From Antilocapra americana (lineage: Eukaryota > Chordata > Mammalia > Artiodactyla > Antilocapridae), in the NCBI GenBank assembly GCA_007570785.1, contig ML664173.1, positions 14,293,933 through 14,357,932 of the forward strand: 64,000 nt of DNA, given 5' to 3'. The notes beneath the pieces are model-generated. The model had not been told where the DNA came from, did no database searches, and saw nothing but the letters and a program-made list of their open reading frames with translations. The first letter of the stretch is position 1; each line of letters opens with the position of its first letter. Shown here one piece after another: positions 24,331-36,548 of this stretch. The position numbers and the translations under genes were made by a program.

Positions 24331-26002
24331 TAAGGCTCTGCAGTCCCAGGAACATCCCAGGCCTCCTGTGACAAACACTGCAGGACAAGTCAGCTCCCAG
24401 ACCCAAGCCCCCCTCCCTCAGGCTTGTGAGTGCCCCAGAGATTTTGGAAGACACACTTAAGATCAACAGTAATTATTGCAACTGCTACTTAGTGAGCATG
24501 TATTATAATACCACCCACTTCAGATCTGTCTCTCAGGTATACAGGAAGCTCTTGCCTGAGGGAAGCAGTTGGAGAGTCCTACATCTACCTCCAGTGAACA
24601 ATTTTCCAACTGTCTTCCCCAACCTCACGGCTCAGCCAGCCCTGATGGACACCCAGTCCAGGCAGTGGTTTCATGCCCTAAGCCTTGGTTTTCCCTCCTA
24701 GCCATCTCCTTGAAGGCTTCAAGGGGCACAAAGCAGTTTTTAGTGGACTGAACAGTCAAGACACACCCTGTCCAAGCCACCTCCTCCAGGCCATGGCCAA
24801 GTGACTCTAGGACTGAGAAGGAAGCGAACTTGCCCCTCACCTCAGAGTTGGCACAGAAATCTAGCTACTAATTAAGTTCCTGGGCTTCAGCTGAGAGTCT
24901 GATGATTTCATTCCAGCAGGCTTCTCGTTTTGGTGACCATTATTTTGGCCTCATTAGAATGTCTATCCCAAGTAGCATCAACATGTACTCTGGGCACCAG
25001 GGTGTCAAGGACTGACCAGATAGGAGGACATGCCCAGCACAGCTCATGATGTCAAGAAGCTCATCCTCTCACCAGAAGGGCAGACACTAAACAAACACAT
25101 GTGTGCAGAGTGCCAGCAAGGCAGGGGGTGGGAGGGGAACACTATACTAACAGGGACTCACCAGCCATGCCCCTCCATCTGGTTTCATTCACTCATTCAT
25201 TTGTATTTGCATTCATTTTCCCTCTAGGAAACCTGCCTCCTCCCCCTACCCATCCTTAACCTCTGGACATCACTCTTTAATTCAAAAGCAAAATGTAAAG
25301 ACAAAGGGAAAGGAAAGGGCCAAGAAGTAGTGGCCAGAGGAGCTGAGAAGAGAGAGTGAGTTGTGGACGTGCAGTGAAGACAGCCATCGAGAAGGGGGTG
25401 GCGGCCGGTCACTTGCAGCCACAAAGTCAGGGGAAGTCAGGAGTGCGCAGGTCCCCTTCAGTGAGCAGTCAGGAGGTGGCTAGTGACGTCCCCAGAGCAG
25501 TGCCCTGGCACGGGGCTTGGGAGCCACATGTCCAGGGCTGCAGGAGGCAGTGAAGGCAGACAATCTTTCTAGAAGGCTGGGCAAAGGAGAGGGTAGGGGT
25601 GGGGGCTTCCTTGCACATCTTTACACATCTTCCTTGTACATCTGCTTGAACTCAGGGGTGGTGGAGGCAGAGAAGGAATGTTTTTGTTGTTATTGGTGGT
25701 AATTTATCTGCTTCTTTGATGAGGAGGAGGTGTGTCAAGAATGTAAGGAACTTAAGAAATTTAAAAATTACTTTCCAGTTTGCCTGAAGCAACCCTACTG
25801 ACCCAGTATAATTATCCACCGCTCCCCATGTCTCCCCAGAGGAGACAATGAATTCTACACTAACTCTATGTTACGTACTAATAGTAAAGAGAAAATCAAG
25901 ATGGAGAGACTGAGATGACCAAAGATGAGTGTCAGCTTTTCTCAGATTCTGGTCCAACCTTCATCAGAGTCAGCCAAGGTAGCTTCCTGGACCTGACCCC
26001 GT
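24331..26002. other. Sequence with no recognised feature
   Basis: Unique-looking DNA with short open frames only. No repeat family recognised with confidence. Confidence 0.45.
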
Positions 26003-26219
26003 GTTGTTGCTTAGTCAATAAGCCATGTCCAACTCTAGTGACCCCATGAACTGTAGCCCTCCAAGCTCCTCTGTCCATGGGATTTCCCAGTGAAGAATAC
26101 TGGGGTGGGTTACCATTTCCTTCTCCTAGGCATCTTCCTGACCCAGTGATCGAATCTGTGTCTCCTGAATTGGCAGGCGGATTTTTTTTTTTTTTACCAT
26201 TGAGCCACCTGGGAAGCCC
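26003..26219 (-). mobile_element. Bov-tA SINE with internal T-run expansion
   Basis: Reverse copy ending gagccacctgggaagccc. At 26182-26195 a run of 14 T replaces the usual short ttcttt, an internal microsatellite-like expansion. Confidence 0.9.
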
Positions 26220-27974
26220 AGTCATATTTTAAACACTCATCCCTGTAGGAGGGGTCCAGAAATCTGCATTTGTGGTTCTGTGTGTTGGTTTGTTTTTAGC
26301 ACCCCAGCTGTGATTCTCAGGGGAGTTAAGTTTGAATCCTATAGGAATAACATATGCCATCAGGGAACCCGGTGGAAGTCCGCAAGGAATCAATCATTGC
26401 CCCGGAAGAGAAATGAGCTGAGGCAGTACGAGGGGGAGGAAAGGTTGGCTGTGCAGAGGGGAAGTTTGAAGGTGGTCTCTCTCATCCCCCAGGCAGCCTC
26501 TCCTCACTCCATGGAATGGGAGGTGAGGTCAGGAAATCTGGCAAAACAAGGAAAGCTTGCAACAGCAACTGCGGGAGGAGGAGAGAACAGAAATCAGGGG
26601 CATAGAGGCTTACCAGGCTGGCCCCTTAACTCATCCTGCAAGGCAGCAACACAGGGAAGCTTTGATCTGCGTTTTCCAGCCCGGGCACTAGTGACATTTG
26701 GGGCTGGTCTTTCCTGACTGTGGGCCAGCCTGTGCACCACAGGTCAGTCAGCAGCATCCTTGCCTCCGTCCACTAGAAGCCAGTAGCACCCCCATCCCCA
26801 GGTACGACAACCCAAACCTCCAGGCACTGCCAGATGTTCCCTGGGGGACAAAATTGCCCCCAGTTGAGAAACACTGACTTGGAGGGAAAGGGGAAAGTAA
26901 GGGGCCCTGAGGGTGTCATTCGGGGATGGAATAATGTCAGAAAGCATGGAATTGGGAGAAGACAGAGGGCCCGAGGGTGTGTGTGGGGTTCCCAGGGGGT
27001 GGAGGCTGAAGTACAGCAGGAGGAAGAAGCCAGACAGCTGGAAGGATGGGAGGCAGGGTCAGGGAAGATCTCAGAGGTGAAGCCGGAATGCCAGGGCTTA
27101 GGAGGATGTGGCCACGGGGCGAGTGGCTGGGACGGGATGCAGGAAGAGTGTGGGGATGAGGCGGAGGTGTCGATACTTGTGCCCTGGGGAGGAGGGGGTC
27201 ACGCGGAGTCCCCATCTGTGGCTGGCTGGGGCCCAGCTCCCAGCTGGCTGATGACTACTGACTTTACGGAGGGGCCGCTGCCCCATCCGAGCTGCCTTTG
27301 AAAGAGCAATTGCCAGTGGTCTAAGTCCCCAGAGGCATTCTCTTCCCTCTAACTCAGCTCGTGTCAGGAACACAGCCAGAGTGGCCCTGGCCTCAATGTC
27401 ACCACCGTCTGATTAACATGGCCCCCCAGTACCGACCCAGGCCTGCCCCTCTTCATGTCCAGTGTGGGGCCCTTACCCCAGAGGGGCATGACCTGGGATG
27501 CCTAAGCTTACTCTCCGCCTCTGCCAGATACTCATTTTGCTGGACAGTGAAGTGGGTTGGAGGTTTTCCTAGTACAGAGACCAACAGCATCTTGGAAGTT
27601 CTGAAGGAAACCCAAACCATTCAGCTCTTCTGTAATAAACCCATAACCCTAACCCTACAGGAAGAGAAACTCCAGGGCATCAGCAAGAAAGCAATCATCA
27701 ATTTTTTAAGCTGGAATCCCAGGGGTCTACCCCCCTCAAGGCCTCTTGCTGGTGGGCAGGCAGAAGAAAAGAAGCTTCTGGAGGAGCAAAGTGTCCAGGA
27801 GGGAAGAGGGATGGGCCAGCCTGATGAGCCTAGGGCCTGGCTTTCTGTCCTCTATAGAGTAGAGTCCAGCCACCACACGCTTTGGCTCTGTGCCAGGCTG
27901 CCCTGTAAGAGCAGAAACAAGCCCCAGGTTACTTAATGATTACAAGCCAGTAATGATGTGAGCCAGTCATAGTA
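26220..27974. other. Sequence with no recognised feature
   Basis: Contains a 191-codon open frame at 27361-27936 (+) that I judge spurious. Two telomere-like units (ccctaaccctac) occur near 27648. No exon supported. Confidence 0.4.
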
Positions 27975-28085
27975 GCTGCTGCTTTTGAGTAAACAGGTCA
28001 ACGTCTTTGGGCCTCAACGTTCCTCATCTGTAAAATGGCTCCATCACAGCACTTCCTTCATAGGGCTGTTCTGGGTGAGCAGGGG
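27975..28085 (+). mobile_element. MIR fragment
   Basis: gtctttgggcctcaacgttcctcatctgtaaaatgg...tcatagggctgttctggg is sense MIR. Confidence 0.65.
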
Positions 28086-28094
28086 CTAGATTGA

Positions 28095-28264
28095 GGGCAG
28101 GAGGAGAAGGGGGCGACAGAAGATGAGATGGTTGGATGGCATCACCAACTCAGTGGACGTGAGTTTGAGCAAACTCCGGGAGATAGTGGAGGACAGGGAG
28201 GCCAGGCGTGCTGCAGTCCATGGGGTCACAAAGAGCCAGACATGACTGAGCAACTGAACAACAA
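28095..28264 (+). mobile_element. BovB 3'-end fragment
   Basis: About 170 bp of the BovB 3' terminus: gatgagatggttggatggcatcacc, then cacaaagagccagacatgactgag. Confidence 0.88.
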
Positions 28265-28850
28265 TGTAGGCAAAATGTTCAGAACATGCTGGGGCCCAGC
28301 AGGCTCTCAGTGAACAGTGTCTCTCTTGTGATTCTTCCAGGAAACCCCTCCCAGAAAATCCAGCAGCTGGCAACAGCCTGGGGTTAGACCTAGCAAAGCT
28401 CTTCCCTCAACCACGTCCCCATTTCTAGAACAGAGGATAATTCCACAAGGAACTTGCCATTAACCAGAAGAGACAAGTAGTGGGTTAGGAAAACTAAGAG
28501 GATAAATAAGCCTGAAATGGAAATCCACTCTACAGAAGAAAAATAGCTTCTGTACACTTGAGAGACTCTTATGTACATTCCCATAATTAACTTGCTAACC
28601 AGGAGCCACTGAGCTGTTCATTAAAGCAGACCCTCAGACCCTCCAGCAAGGCTTTATTTGTTATGAATCAGCCCCCCAGGCACTTGATAGTAACAGAGCT
28701 AAACTTCCTTTACAAATTATGTTAGAGCATGCAGAATGAGCCTTTATTGGAGGAATAAGATGAGGAGGACCATGTGGCTAAATGTGAGTAACTGACAAGG
28801 TCCCCAGCATTCCTGTTGGGACATGGATTCATAAAGACTTATCACATGAG

Positions 28851-28915
28851 AGGGAGGGAAGAAAGGAGGGAAGGAGGAAGGAAGGGAGGGGTTTAGGGTG
28901 AGGAGGAAGGAAGTA
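28851..28915. repeat. (GGAA)n/(GGGA)n purine tract
   Basis: About 60 bases of nearly pure purine in GGAAGG/AGGGAGG units. Confidence 0.9.
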
Positions 28916-29514
28916 TTATGAACCAAGGCTTACAATTAATCCAATTTCATGCATCGGAGTCCATTCTACATATATATTTTTTTCCCTTACATTTATATAT
29001 TTCTTTAATCCAAATTGACCTTCTCCTGCAGTGTCTGAAACACCCGTTTCAATACATAGTGATTTTTTTCTCTCATGAAATCTTGTAAGGCAGATCTTTC
29101 AACGCTAGACCCATTTTCCTGGACAGATACCAGCACGGCGGAAATCAGCGCATCATAAATGCTCAGAGATTCTCCTGCATGACCTGGTGACTTTCAGAGG
29201 AGGAGCTGAAGACCCCAGAAGTTGTGACTCACTCAAAGACACTTACTAGAGAGCCAGGCTGGCTGGGGGCTGCCTGGTGACACAGCAGGGAGGTGGCCTG
29301 TGCAGGGGAACAGACCGACTCCACCCACCTGTTACCCTCCATCACCACATCGCTACCAGAACTGGTCCTGTGCTGGTTTGATTTTTGTCTGGTCTCCTTA
29401 GGAATGTTTTCCTCATGCTCTCTTTCCCTCTCTTCCCTTCAGAATGGGGCTTAAGACTACAAAATGACCTGATTGCAAACTGCCTTCAGTAAGAGCCTGC
29501 CTCCCCCTGTATGC

Positions 29515-29720
29515 TGCAGCTCAGGCAAAATCTGTAATTAAGCATCTTGTCGTTAGAAAGATTAGTTAAAACCAGGCTGATCCCAGACAACTGATTGAAA
29601 TCTCGTTCCACACAAATTACGGCTCGGAAAATAATGATGGGTAATTAGTGCCTTTCAATCGGGGTTTTTATCCATGATGTCCCAGGCTGCATCCATCATC
29701 ATGAGAAGAGAGAGGCTTCG
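29515..29720. promoter_or_regulatory. Candidate conserved non-coding element
   Basis: A repeat-free, AT-rich block with closely spaced homeodomain-type motifs: gtaattaa at about 29534, ttagttaa at about 29562, ataatgatgggtaattag at about 29631. No coding potential. The call rests on composition and motif density only; conservation has not been measured. Confidence 0.3.
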
Positions 29721-30224
29721 CCAAAGCAGGAGGAGACTGCCGGGCACTGAGGGGCTGCCCCGAGACACCAGGAGGACTGGGTCCCCTGGCAGAGCTCTGG
29801 CCCACAGTGGACAGCTGCTGGCTCTTTTTGTGGCTGTGTGCAGATTAGACAGAGGGACCCCCTCTGGACACACCAATTCAAAACTTCAGCCCTCACTCTG
29901 GTCCCCTCAGCGGAGTGCCCTCATGCAGGACTCCAAAGTACCGGATGGCTCTTACTTTAGCCCATTTGGCTAAACTCTGGCCTCTGACACCACAGACAGA
30001 TGTGTTTGGAGGAAGGACAGCTCATAATTTCAAAAGATGCCCCCAAACACACCTCAAGCGATCTTCCTTTCAATTACTATTGGACATCTGACATCCAGGA
30101 ATCTAAACTCTTCTTGAGTCTGTTTTAATTTTCACCCCAAACTACACAGTGATATGGCATAAATATCCCACCTACTGTCACTGAACAGATTCGGCAGTTT
30201 TCAGATGACATTTAAACTAGAGGT

Positions 30225-30480
30225 GCCATGGTGTTGGGTCATAGAGCTTAGTGGTTGGAGCTGGCTTGCCTGAGTTTGAATTCCAGTTCTGTCTCTCACA
30301 TGTAATTTAATCTCTCTGAGCCTCAGTTTATTCATCTGTAAAATGGGGATGGTGATAATTATCATATGTATCTCATAGGGTAGTCTTGAGGATTAGTGAC
30401 TTAATACAGAAAAGAGCTTAGAACTATACCTGGGAAAAGTGCTCAGTAAGTACTGTTAACAGTTGTTACTAGCACTCTTC
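30225..30480 (+). mobile_element. Near full-length MIR
   Basis: Has a tRNA-like start (tagtggttggagctggcttgcctgagtttgaattcc), the core (cctcagtttattcatctgtaaaatgggg) and the 3' part to gtgctcagtaagtactg. Confidence 0.8.
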
Positions 30481-31149
30481 TTGGAAATGAAGAGACAGTT
30501 TCCATTCAGTTTCTAGTTAAGTTCTGTCCCACGGTAAGCAAGCCTGTCTTGCTCCCTGTCTCCTTCCCATCATTCATCCATCGTGCATCCAACCATCCAC
30601 CATTTAATCATGCATTTGTGTGCTTCTCTGCATGTTGCAGCTTCCACCGAGAAAGTCCCTTTTCAGACAAAATTCAGGTGCTACGAGAACCACCTATTAG
30701 AACTAACCAGCCTCTCTTTTGGAAACTGCCAACCAGCTCCAGCATTCTCTCTCTCTCATTCCCACGTGCACACCAAGATGCCATAGGCATGGCCACATCT
30801 GTAAGGATGTCTACCTGCTGGCCCAGCAGAGTGACCCAGAGCTGTGCATCTGACCCACACTGGGCAGTGTCTCACCCTTGAGACCTTGGTGTCACGGCTG
30901 CCTCTCCAGGGACAAAGGCAGTCAGATAGCTCCAAGGCTGAGCGAGGTCATACTTCACACCACGGTGCAGTGAGAAAGAAGAATATGGAAGCTGCAGTAG
31001 AGAAGGGTGCCGGCCAGGGGCAGAGGCCCTGGGACCTTAGTTGGCAGCTACCAGACAGCATGGCAGTGCCTATGCTCAGGGGAGGGATGAGACCCGATTC
31101 CCTGGTGTGGCAGCTCATACAGGGGGTTGTGGCAGCTAACCACTCCCCT
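30481..31149. other. Sequence with no recognised feature
   Basis: Short open frames only. A run of cat-ccat-type wording at 30570-30600 is weakly repetitive. Confidence 0.4.
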
Positions 31150-31290
31150 GCCATCTCATCCATTCATCCACTCCTTCATTCATTTCAACTATTCCTTGAG
31201 TATCCATGGTGTGCCAGACACAGTTCTAGCCCCGAGGATGGATTGGTGTCCAAGGTGGACAGGTTTCTGTCCTCAAGGACTGGCAGTACT
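31150..31290 (-). mobile_element. L2 3'-end fragment
   Basis: cattcatttcaactattccttgagtatccatggtgtgccagacac...agttctagccccgaggatgg is the L2 3' end in reverse. Confidence 0.6.
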
Positions 31291-31941
31291 GTATTTCATT
31301 GACTTTAAGCTATACCTTTTTATTCACTTTTTTTTTCTTCACATTTTAACATCTTGGCAATCAGAATGCATCTTGAACTGATGGCATGCCATAGTTTCAT
31401 TTAATTAGTGGTTATAAAAATAATGGTGTCGATGATGTGATAGATTCAATTAAATAAAATAATAAGGATAGCTGAGACAGCCACGAGTTCACCAAAAGCA
31501 ATTTCACATTCTGCCTAGACACAGGAAGACCACACTTTCCAGTCTCCCTTGCAGTCAGCTGTGCCCATAGACGGGGCATGTGGCCAAAGAAATGTGAGCC
31601 ACTCTTCCATGTGGCCCGTTAAGATCTCCCCTGGCCACTCCCTGCCCCAACTCCTCTCTCTCTGTCCTTCCCTGTCTGCAGGCCACACAGCGTCCAGCCA
31701 GAGGCTCCAGGAGGGGAATTCAACGCCCTGGGGCATGGCAGAGCCACAAGTTGGAAGGAGCCTGGGCCCATGAAAAACTTCACGAAAGGCTATCTGACAA
31801 GCAGCTTCCCCAAAATGTTAGGTGGGCAAGGTCTCACCTGTCATGCTAAGCTGCTGAAACAGGGGTTGTTTTGAATATGTGACAATAACCAGTGTTACCC
31901 ACTCTAACATACACAACCAGTAAAACAGCATAGTGATGAGC
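31291..31941. other. Sequence with no recognised feature
   Basis: An AT-rich block lies at 31300-31470. The remainder looks like ordinary unique DNA without exon signals. Confidence 0.4.
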
Positions 31942-31954
31942 ACTATGAAGAAAG

Positions 31955-32119
31955 CAGGAGGAGAAGGGGACAACAGAGGATGAGATGGTTGGATGGTATC
32001 ATCGACTCAATGGACATGAATTTGAGCAAGCTCCAAGAGTTGGTGATGGACAGGGAGGCCTGGCGTGCTGCAGTCCACAGGGTCATAAAGAGCCGGACAT
32101 GACTGAGTGACTGAACTGA
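31955..32119 (+). mobile_element. BovB 3'-end insertion with target-site duplication
   Basis: A 165-bp BovB 3' terminus ending in the ctgaactga tail. The direct repeat actatgaagaaag at 31942-31954 and 32120-32132 shows a true retrotransposition event with strong 5' truncation. Confidence 0.92.
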
Positions 32120-32132
32120 ACTATGAAGAAAG

Positions 32133-32725
32133 AGAAGGGCCAGGGCACAGATGGCAGAATAGAACAGTATCCGGACACCGTGGCCAGAAAAGGCTTCTCT
32201 GAAGAGGTGACATTTTAAACAAAGCCGGAGCAAAGACAGGGCGAGAGCCATGGCAGGAGAGCTCTGAGTTGGAGGAACAGCAGAAAGACACAGAGGGGCC
32301 CATGGACAGGGCCCTCCCCTAGCTGGCGGCACTTGGACCAGGCAGGAAATCAAAGTGCCCCTGGTCTGTCCCGGGGCTACCTGCCTTCACTGAAACCCCC
32401 AGCGATAAGGAGGTCACTAGCTTAGGCGGTAGCTGCTTCCATCTTTAGACAACTTATATTTTTTTTTGCTAAGTTCTCTGTCAAGAGCCAAAATATTTCT
32501 TCTCTCTAGAGGTTTCAGTTATAGTTTGTACAACTCCCTCCCCTGGGACCTACAGAACAAGTCTAACCCCCTTCCACCTGACAGGCCTGCTAAAGGCGGC
32601 TTCCTGCTCCCTGCTGAGTTCTGTCCTGGGCCTAGAATCACTCCTGCTCACATTTTGCCCTCCTTTGAGAATAACCCATCTGCTCTGTTTACTCCTCATC
32701 AAAAGGAACGTCAGAACAGAGCACA
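32133..32725. other. Sequence with no recognised feature
   Basis: No exon, RNA gene or clear repeat seen. Confidence 0.4.
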
Positions 32726-32968
32726 GGGACTTCCGTGGCAGTCAAGCGGATAAGAGTCTGCCAATGCAGTGCCCTCCTTGTCGGGGAAGATTCCACATGC
32801 AGCAGAACAACTAAACTAAACTAAAGTAACGGTAACAACTAAACAAAGTCGCAGGAGCTCCACAGCTCCTAAGCGTGTGCACCGCAATGAAGAGCCCCTG
32901 CTCTCGGCAACTAGAGAAAGCCCTCACACAGCAATCAAGACTCAGCAGAGCCAAAAATTAATTTTTTA
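32726..32968 (+). mobile_element. CHR-2-type SINE
   Basis: Head gggacttccgtggcagtcaagcgg, then the characteristic gcaccgcaatgaagagcccc...gcaactagagaaagccc and an A-rich tail. A short ctaaactaaactaaagtaa microsatellite is inside. Confidence 0.75.
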
Positions 32969-32971
32969 AAA

Positions 32972-33063
32972 AGGACTTCATCTTCCAATGCACGGTGCTG
33001 TGGGTTTGATCCCTGGTTGGGGAGCTAAGAACACACACGTTTTGTGGCCAAAAAAAAAAAAAG
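32972..33063 (+). mobile_element. CHR-1-type SINE, 5'-truncated, with A-rich tail
   Basis: cttccaatgcacggtgctgtgggtttgatccctggttggggagctaaga ... ttttgtggccaaaaaaa. It directly follows the CHR-2 copy. A-rich sequence continues to about 33165. Confidence 0.75.
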
Positions 33064-33165
33064 GAGGCAATATTGTAACAAATTTAATAAACACTTTAAT
33101 TTTGATCCACATCAAAAAAAATAAATAAATAAAAAGAGAAATCTTTTTAAAAAGAAAAAAAAAAG

Positions 33166-33694
33166 CACAGTCTTCAGCTGAGTCCTGACCACTGCAAAGC
33201 AGTTCCGACACCTCCTTCATCCTTACACTATACTTCTGTTGATTCAACCCTAGATGGAATCTAGGCACTTGGCTCACACTGCTGACTTCTACTCTGCTCC
33301 TCGTGCGATCACACACCTGAGGCTCTTCTGCGTGTTCTGTTCCTGGGCCTGACTGCCCGCTTCCTATATGCGTTCCTACAGAGCAGTGTGCAGACCCAGT
33401 GAGAGAGACCACACTTCCATCTGCCGCCTGGGCATAGCCGTGGCCCTTTCCATGTGGCCTCATCCACTGCAGGGATGACACGGGAAGCTTGGGGCTCCTA
33501 GCATCCACTTCTCTCCCTGACTCAGTTTTTCAGTCTTTGTGCCAATGGACATCCTGGGCAGATGACAAAGAGATGTCTTAACCCGATGGACAGCTGAGAA
33601 CCTGGCGTTGCTGCCAACTGGGAGTCCGCTCCTGAGCTCTGCAGTGGTGACCGTAGGAGGGCTCATTCTGTGCTGGTCACGGAACTACATGCAC
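33166..33694. other. Sequence with no recognised feature
   Basis: Unique-looking DNA. No exon seen. Confidence 0.4.
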
Positions 33695-33815
33695 AAGGTT
33701 CCTGGCCACAACCTGTTATTGCCCCATTTTACAGATGAGGAAACAGAGGCCCAGAGAGGCTAAATATCTTGGCAGGGAACACATAGCCAGAAAGTGCTGG
33801 AGTGAGTTACAAGGC
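33695..33815 (-). mobile_element. MIR fragment
   Basis: gccccattttacagatgaggaaacagaggcccagagaggc followed by acacatagccagaaagtgctgg is reverse MIR. Confidence 0.75.
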
Positions 33816-33959
33816 GAAGGGGGGTAAGTCACAACATTCCTTGGCTCGACACAGCCAGGGTGTCCCCATCACACCCTCAGGAAGGCAGGGGTCCTTTCCA
33901 CAGCTACCCACTCCTCCCTGGGGTCACTTCAGGCCAGCCACACTGGCCTCCTGTGCCCT

Positions 33960-34080
33960 CCCACAACACCCCACCCCGTACATGAAGCAGGGACTGTGTC
34001 TGCTTTCTCTGCTCTTCTCTACAGTCAAGGATTCCTCCCGGTACAGTAGTTGCTCAGAAAATATCTGTTAAGTGAAGGAG
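33960..34080 (+). mobile_element. L2 3'-end fragment
   Basis: gcagggactgtgtctgc...ggtacagtagttgctcagaaaatatctgttaagtgaa resembles the L2 terminus. Confidence 0.45.
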
Positions 34081-34299
34081 ACAGTGAGAGTTGGGTGGGA
34101 TGTGAGGCTTACCCAAGGTCTGCCCCTCGGCTGCGACAGGAGCAGGCCTGATCCACAAGACAGGGCCAGAATCAGGGCAAGGGAGCGAGCCAGCACCTCA
34201 GGAGCAGAGACCCAGCCAACTGTCCCACTGGAAGGACCTAACACTTGCCCTCAGTTCCCATCAAATTCCACTAGTTCTGGTGGAAAGACTTTGCAAATG

Positions 34300-34630
34300 A
34301 TGTATGAATTTTTCTTACTTTTATTTATTTATTTAAGTGCCCCAAACCATGTAATATGTTTGGAAGCAACTTCGAGAAGCTAGCCTCTCAGATCCACTGA
34401 TTAAGAGATCTACTTTTGAAATGTTAAAGAAGATATTTTATTAGAATTATCTTATATCTCACTGCATAAAAACTATAGCTTTGACCATGATGTTTAAGAT
34501 TATTTACAAGGATACATTTTGTGCATTGCCTGTGTGATTAAAATGAATATAAGCTTATTTTAAGTCTAAAACAAGCAAACCAATAAATAAGACTTTGACA
34601 AATTTGAAAAAAAAAAATAAAGAAGACATT
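34300..34630. other. AT-rich unassigned block ending in an A-run
   Basis: AT-rich with a 10-A stretch near 34607. It could be the 3' end of an old LINE or of a processed retrocopy. No parent gene recognised. Confidence 0.35.
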
Positions 34631-34794
34631 TTAACACAAGAAGCAATGTAATCAATAAAAACCTGTGGGATGTAGGGTTTCGAAAAGCCTGCCTCACCTT
34701 CCGAGCCAGGACCTTGACTCTATATAAAGTGAAAAGAAAGCCATTGCTGCTCCCTGCCCTCTAGAGGGGACAGAGGCAGGCCCAGGCACAAGGG

Positions 34795-34960
34795 TGATAG
34801 GCCCAGATCACCTGGGTTTGAATCCCGGCTTTGTCACTCATTGTGCTACCTCTCCATGCCTCAGTTTATTCATCTGCAAAATGGGCACAATAAAGATATT
34901 AATACTTACCTCTGAGAACTGTTCTGAGGATTAAATGACACAATAAATGGGAAACACCAA
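34795..34960 (+). mobile_element. MIR fragment
   Basis: cctgggtttgaatcccggctttgtcactc ... cctcagtttattcatctgcaaaatgggc ... aggattaaatgacac is sense MIR. Confidence 0.8.
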
Positions 34961-35930
34961 TAGAGGGTCAGGGGAAACACTTGACTGAAACTGCCCACCC
35001 TGGCCAGGCACCACAGTAACCATTTGCATGAGTTATTTTACGACAGGAGATCCTGGTAAGGAACACAGAACTAGCAAGCCACCACCAACCGCAAGAACTT
35101 GGGAAAGGTCAAAAGTAGACAGGAAATGCCAGTCCATACACCCTCCTGGAATCTTTGTTGCTCTAATCCATTTTGGTTGAGCGATGTGTGCATGAGGAAG
35201 GACCCTGAGTCAGAAGGATTGGCCAGAGATAACCTGGAAACTAACCCCATCGCCATAAAGCCTGAGACCACAAGCCACATGGCAGAGCAGTCGTCCTGGG
35301 TTCCCTCACCCTGCTGCTCTCAGGGGTGCCTTCCCAGTGAGGTCTCTAGCTTCGTCAGCACGTGTACCTCCTTGAATAATTCACTTCCAAGTGTCAGACA
35401 AGACCGGCCCTCGGGCCCTGGAAGAGGCCCCCTTCCTGCAACAGCAGCGCCTATATGTAGTAAGTGCTCAATAAACGTGCGCTGTTGCTATGATTTCCTA
35501 GAACTTGGGTGCAGTCCTTCCAGCCACAGCAGGGACGGTCTGAAAGTTTAGGTCTCAGCAGCCTCTTCTAAAAACTGGGTGTAAGAAAGGGAGACGCAGG
35601 AATGACTCACTCCCAGGCTCCTTGGCCCTCCCTTAATCTGATCCCTTTGGGAGTGAGGAGGGGCTGGATTCACCAGGCTTGCCCTTGGAAATGCTGTCAC
35701 TTATCAGGAGGACTCCTCCAGATGGGGCATTTTGACTATTGATCTGATAAATAAACAGCCTGCTGGCTCGATCAAAATGGTATTTTGCATTTCAATGACT
35801 GCTCACTACTGCAACCTTCATCCCACCAAGATGCTGCTGGCAATGACACCAGCCCTGCCACTGGCTTGAGAGGTGGAGCCACCCCTTGCCAGTACCAAAC
35901 AGGATTAGGGCCCTTCTCCCCAGGAAGTTC
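34961..35930. other. Mostly unassigned sequence
   Basis: Contains a short MIR/L2 end (gtagtaagtgctcaataaacg near 35457) and a canonical octamer ATTTGCAT at 35022-35029. No exon recognised. Confidence 0.4.
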
Positions 35931-36138
35931 AGTTTCCTGGTGGCTCAGGCAGTAAAGAATCTGCCTGCAGTGCAGGAGACTCAAGTTCGATCCCCGGGTC
36001 GGGAAGATCTCCGGTAGAAGGAAATGGCACCCCACTCCAGTATTCTTGCCTGGAGAATCCCATGGACAGAGGAGCCTGGCAGCTATAGTCCATGGGGTCA
36101 CAAAGAGTCAGACTGAGCGACTAATACTTTCACTTTCC
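35931..36138 (+). mobile_element. Bov-tA SINE
   Basis: Full-length copy from agtttcctggtggctcag to gagcgactaatactttcac. Confidence 0.92.
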
Positions 36139-36548
36139 CTGGGAAGTCAGAGTGGGGTGGGCAAGACAGCTGCTTCTGGAAGGGGAGGCGGGAGGATGAG
36201 AGGAGACAGCCTTGCTGTTCGTGACGGAGCACTGGATGGGCACGGGCTGCTGTCATGCCTGCAGGAGAGGCCCTTGGGGCAGCAGGTGTGCCAGCCTGGG
36301 ACACCCCTGGGACTACAGGGTCAGGCCTCAGCGTCCCCACTGCTTTGTTGAGAGGCCTGGGACAAGCCGCTACACTCCCTGCATCTCAGGTGCCGCACTG
36401 GTGAACCAGATCCAAGAAAAACCACCTTACTTTCCTGGCTGGATGTAAAGACTCTGTAAGAAAACAGATGTGGAAGCCCTTTAGAGGGGAAAAGAAATGA
36501 ATGCTGCTGTATTATTTAATGCAATAATTGTGCTAAATTTCCTTTCTT
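36139..36548. other. Sequence with no recognised feature
   Basis: GC-moderate, no exon or repeat recognised. Confidence 0.4.

Larger units (their letters stand above)
28265..30224. other. Mostly unassigned sequence with a candidate conserved block
   Basis: Contains the purine tract at 28851-28915 and the motif-rich block at 29515-29720, described separately. No exon recognised. Confidence 0.4.

Noticed and set aside
27640..27660. Interstitial telomere-like repeat
   Set aside because: Only about two units; this is within chance expectation and not a telomeric tract.
27361..27936. 191-codon open frame on the + strand
   Set aside because: No family resemblance and odd composition; it contains a short telomere-like ccctaaccctac. 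Probably chance.
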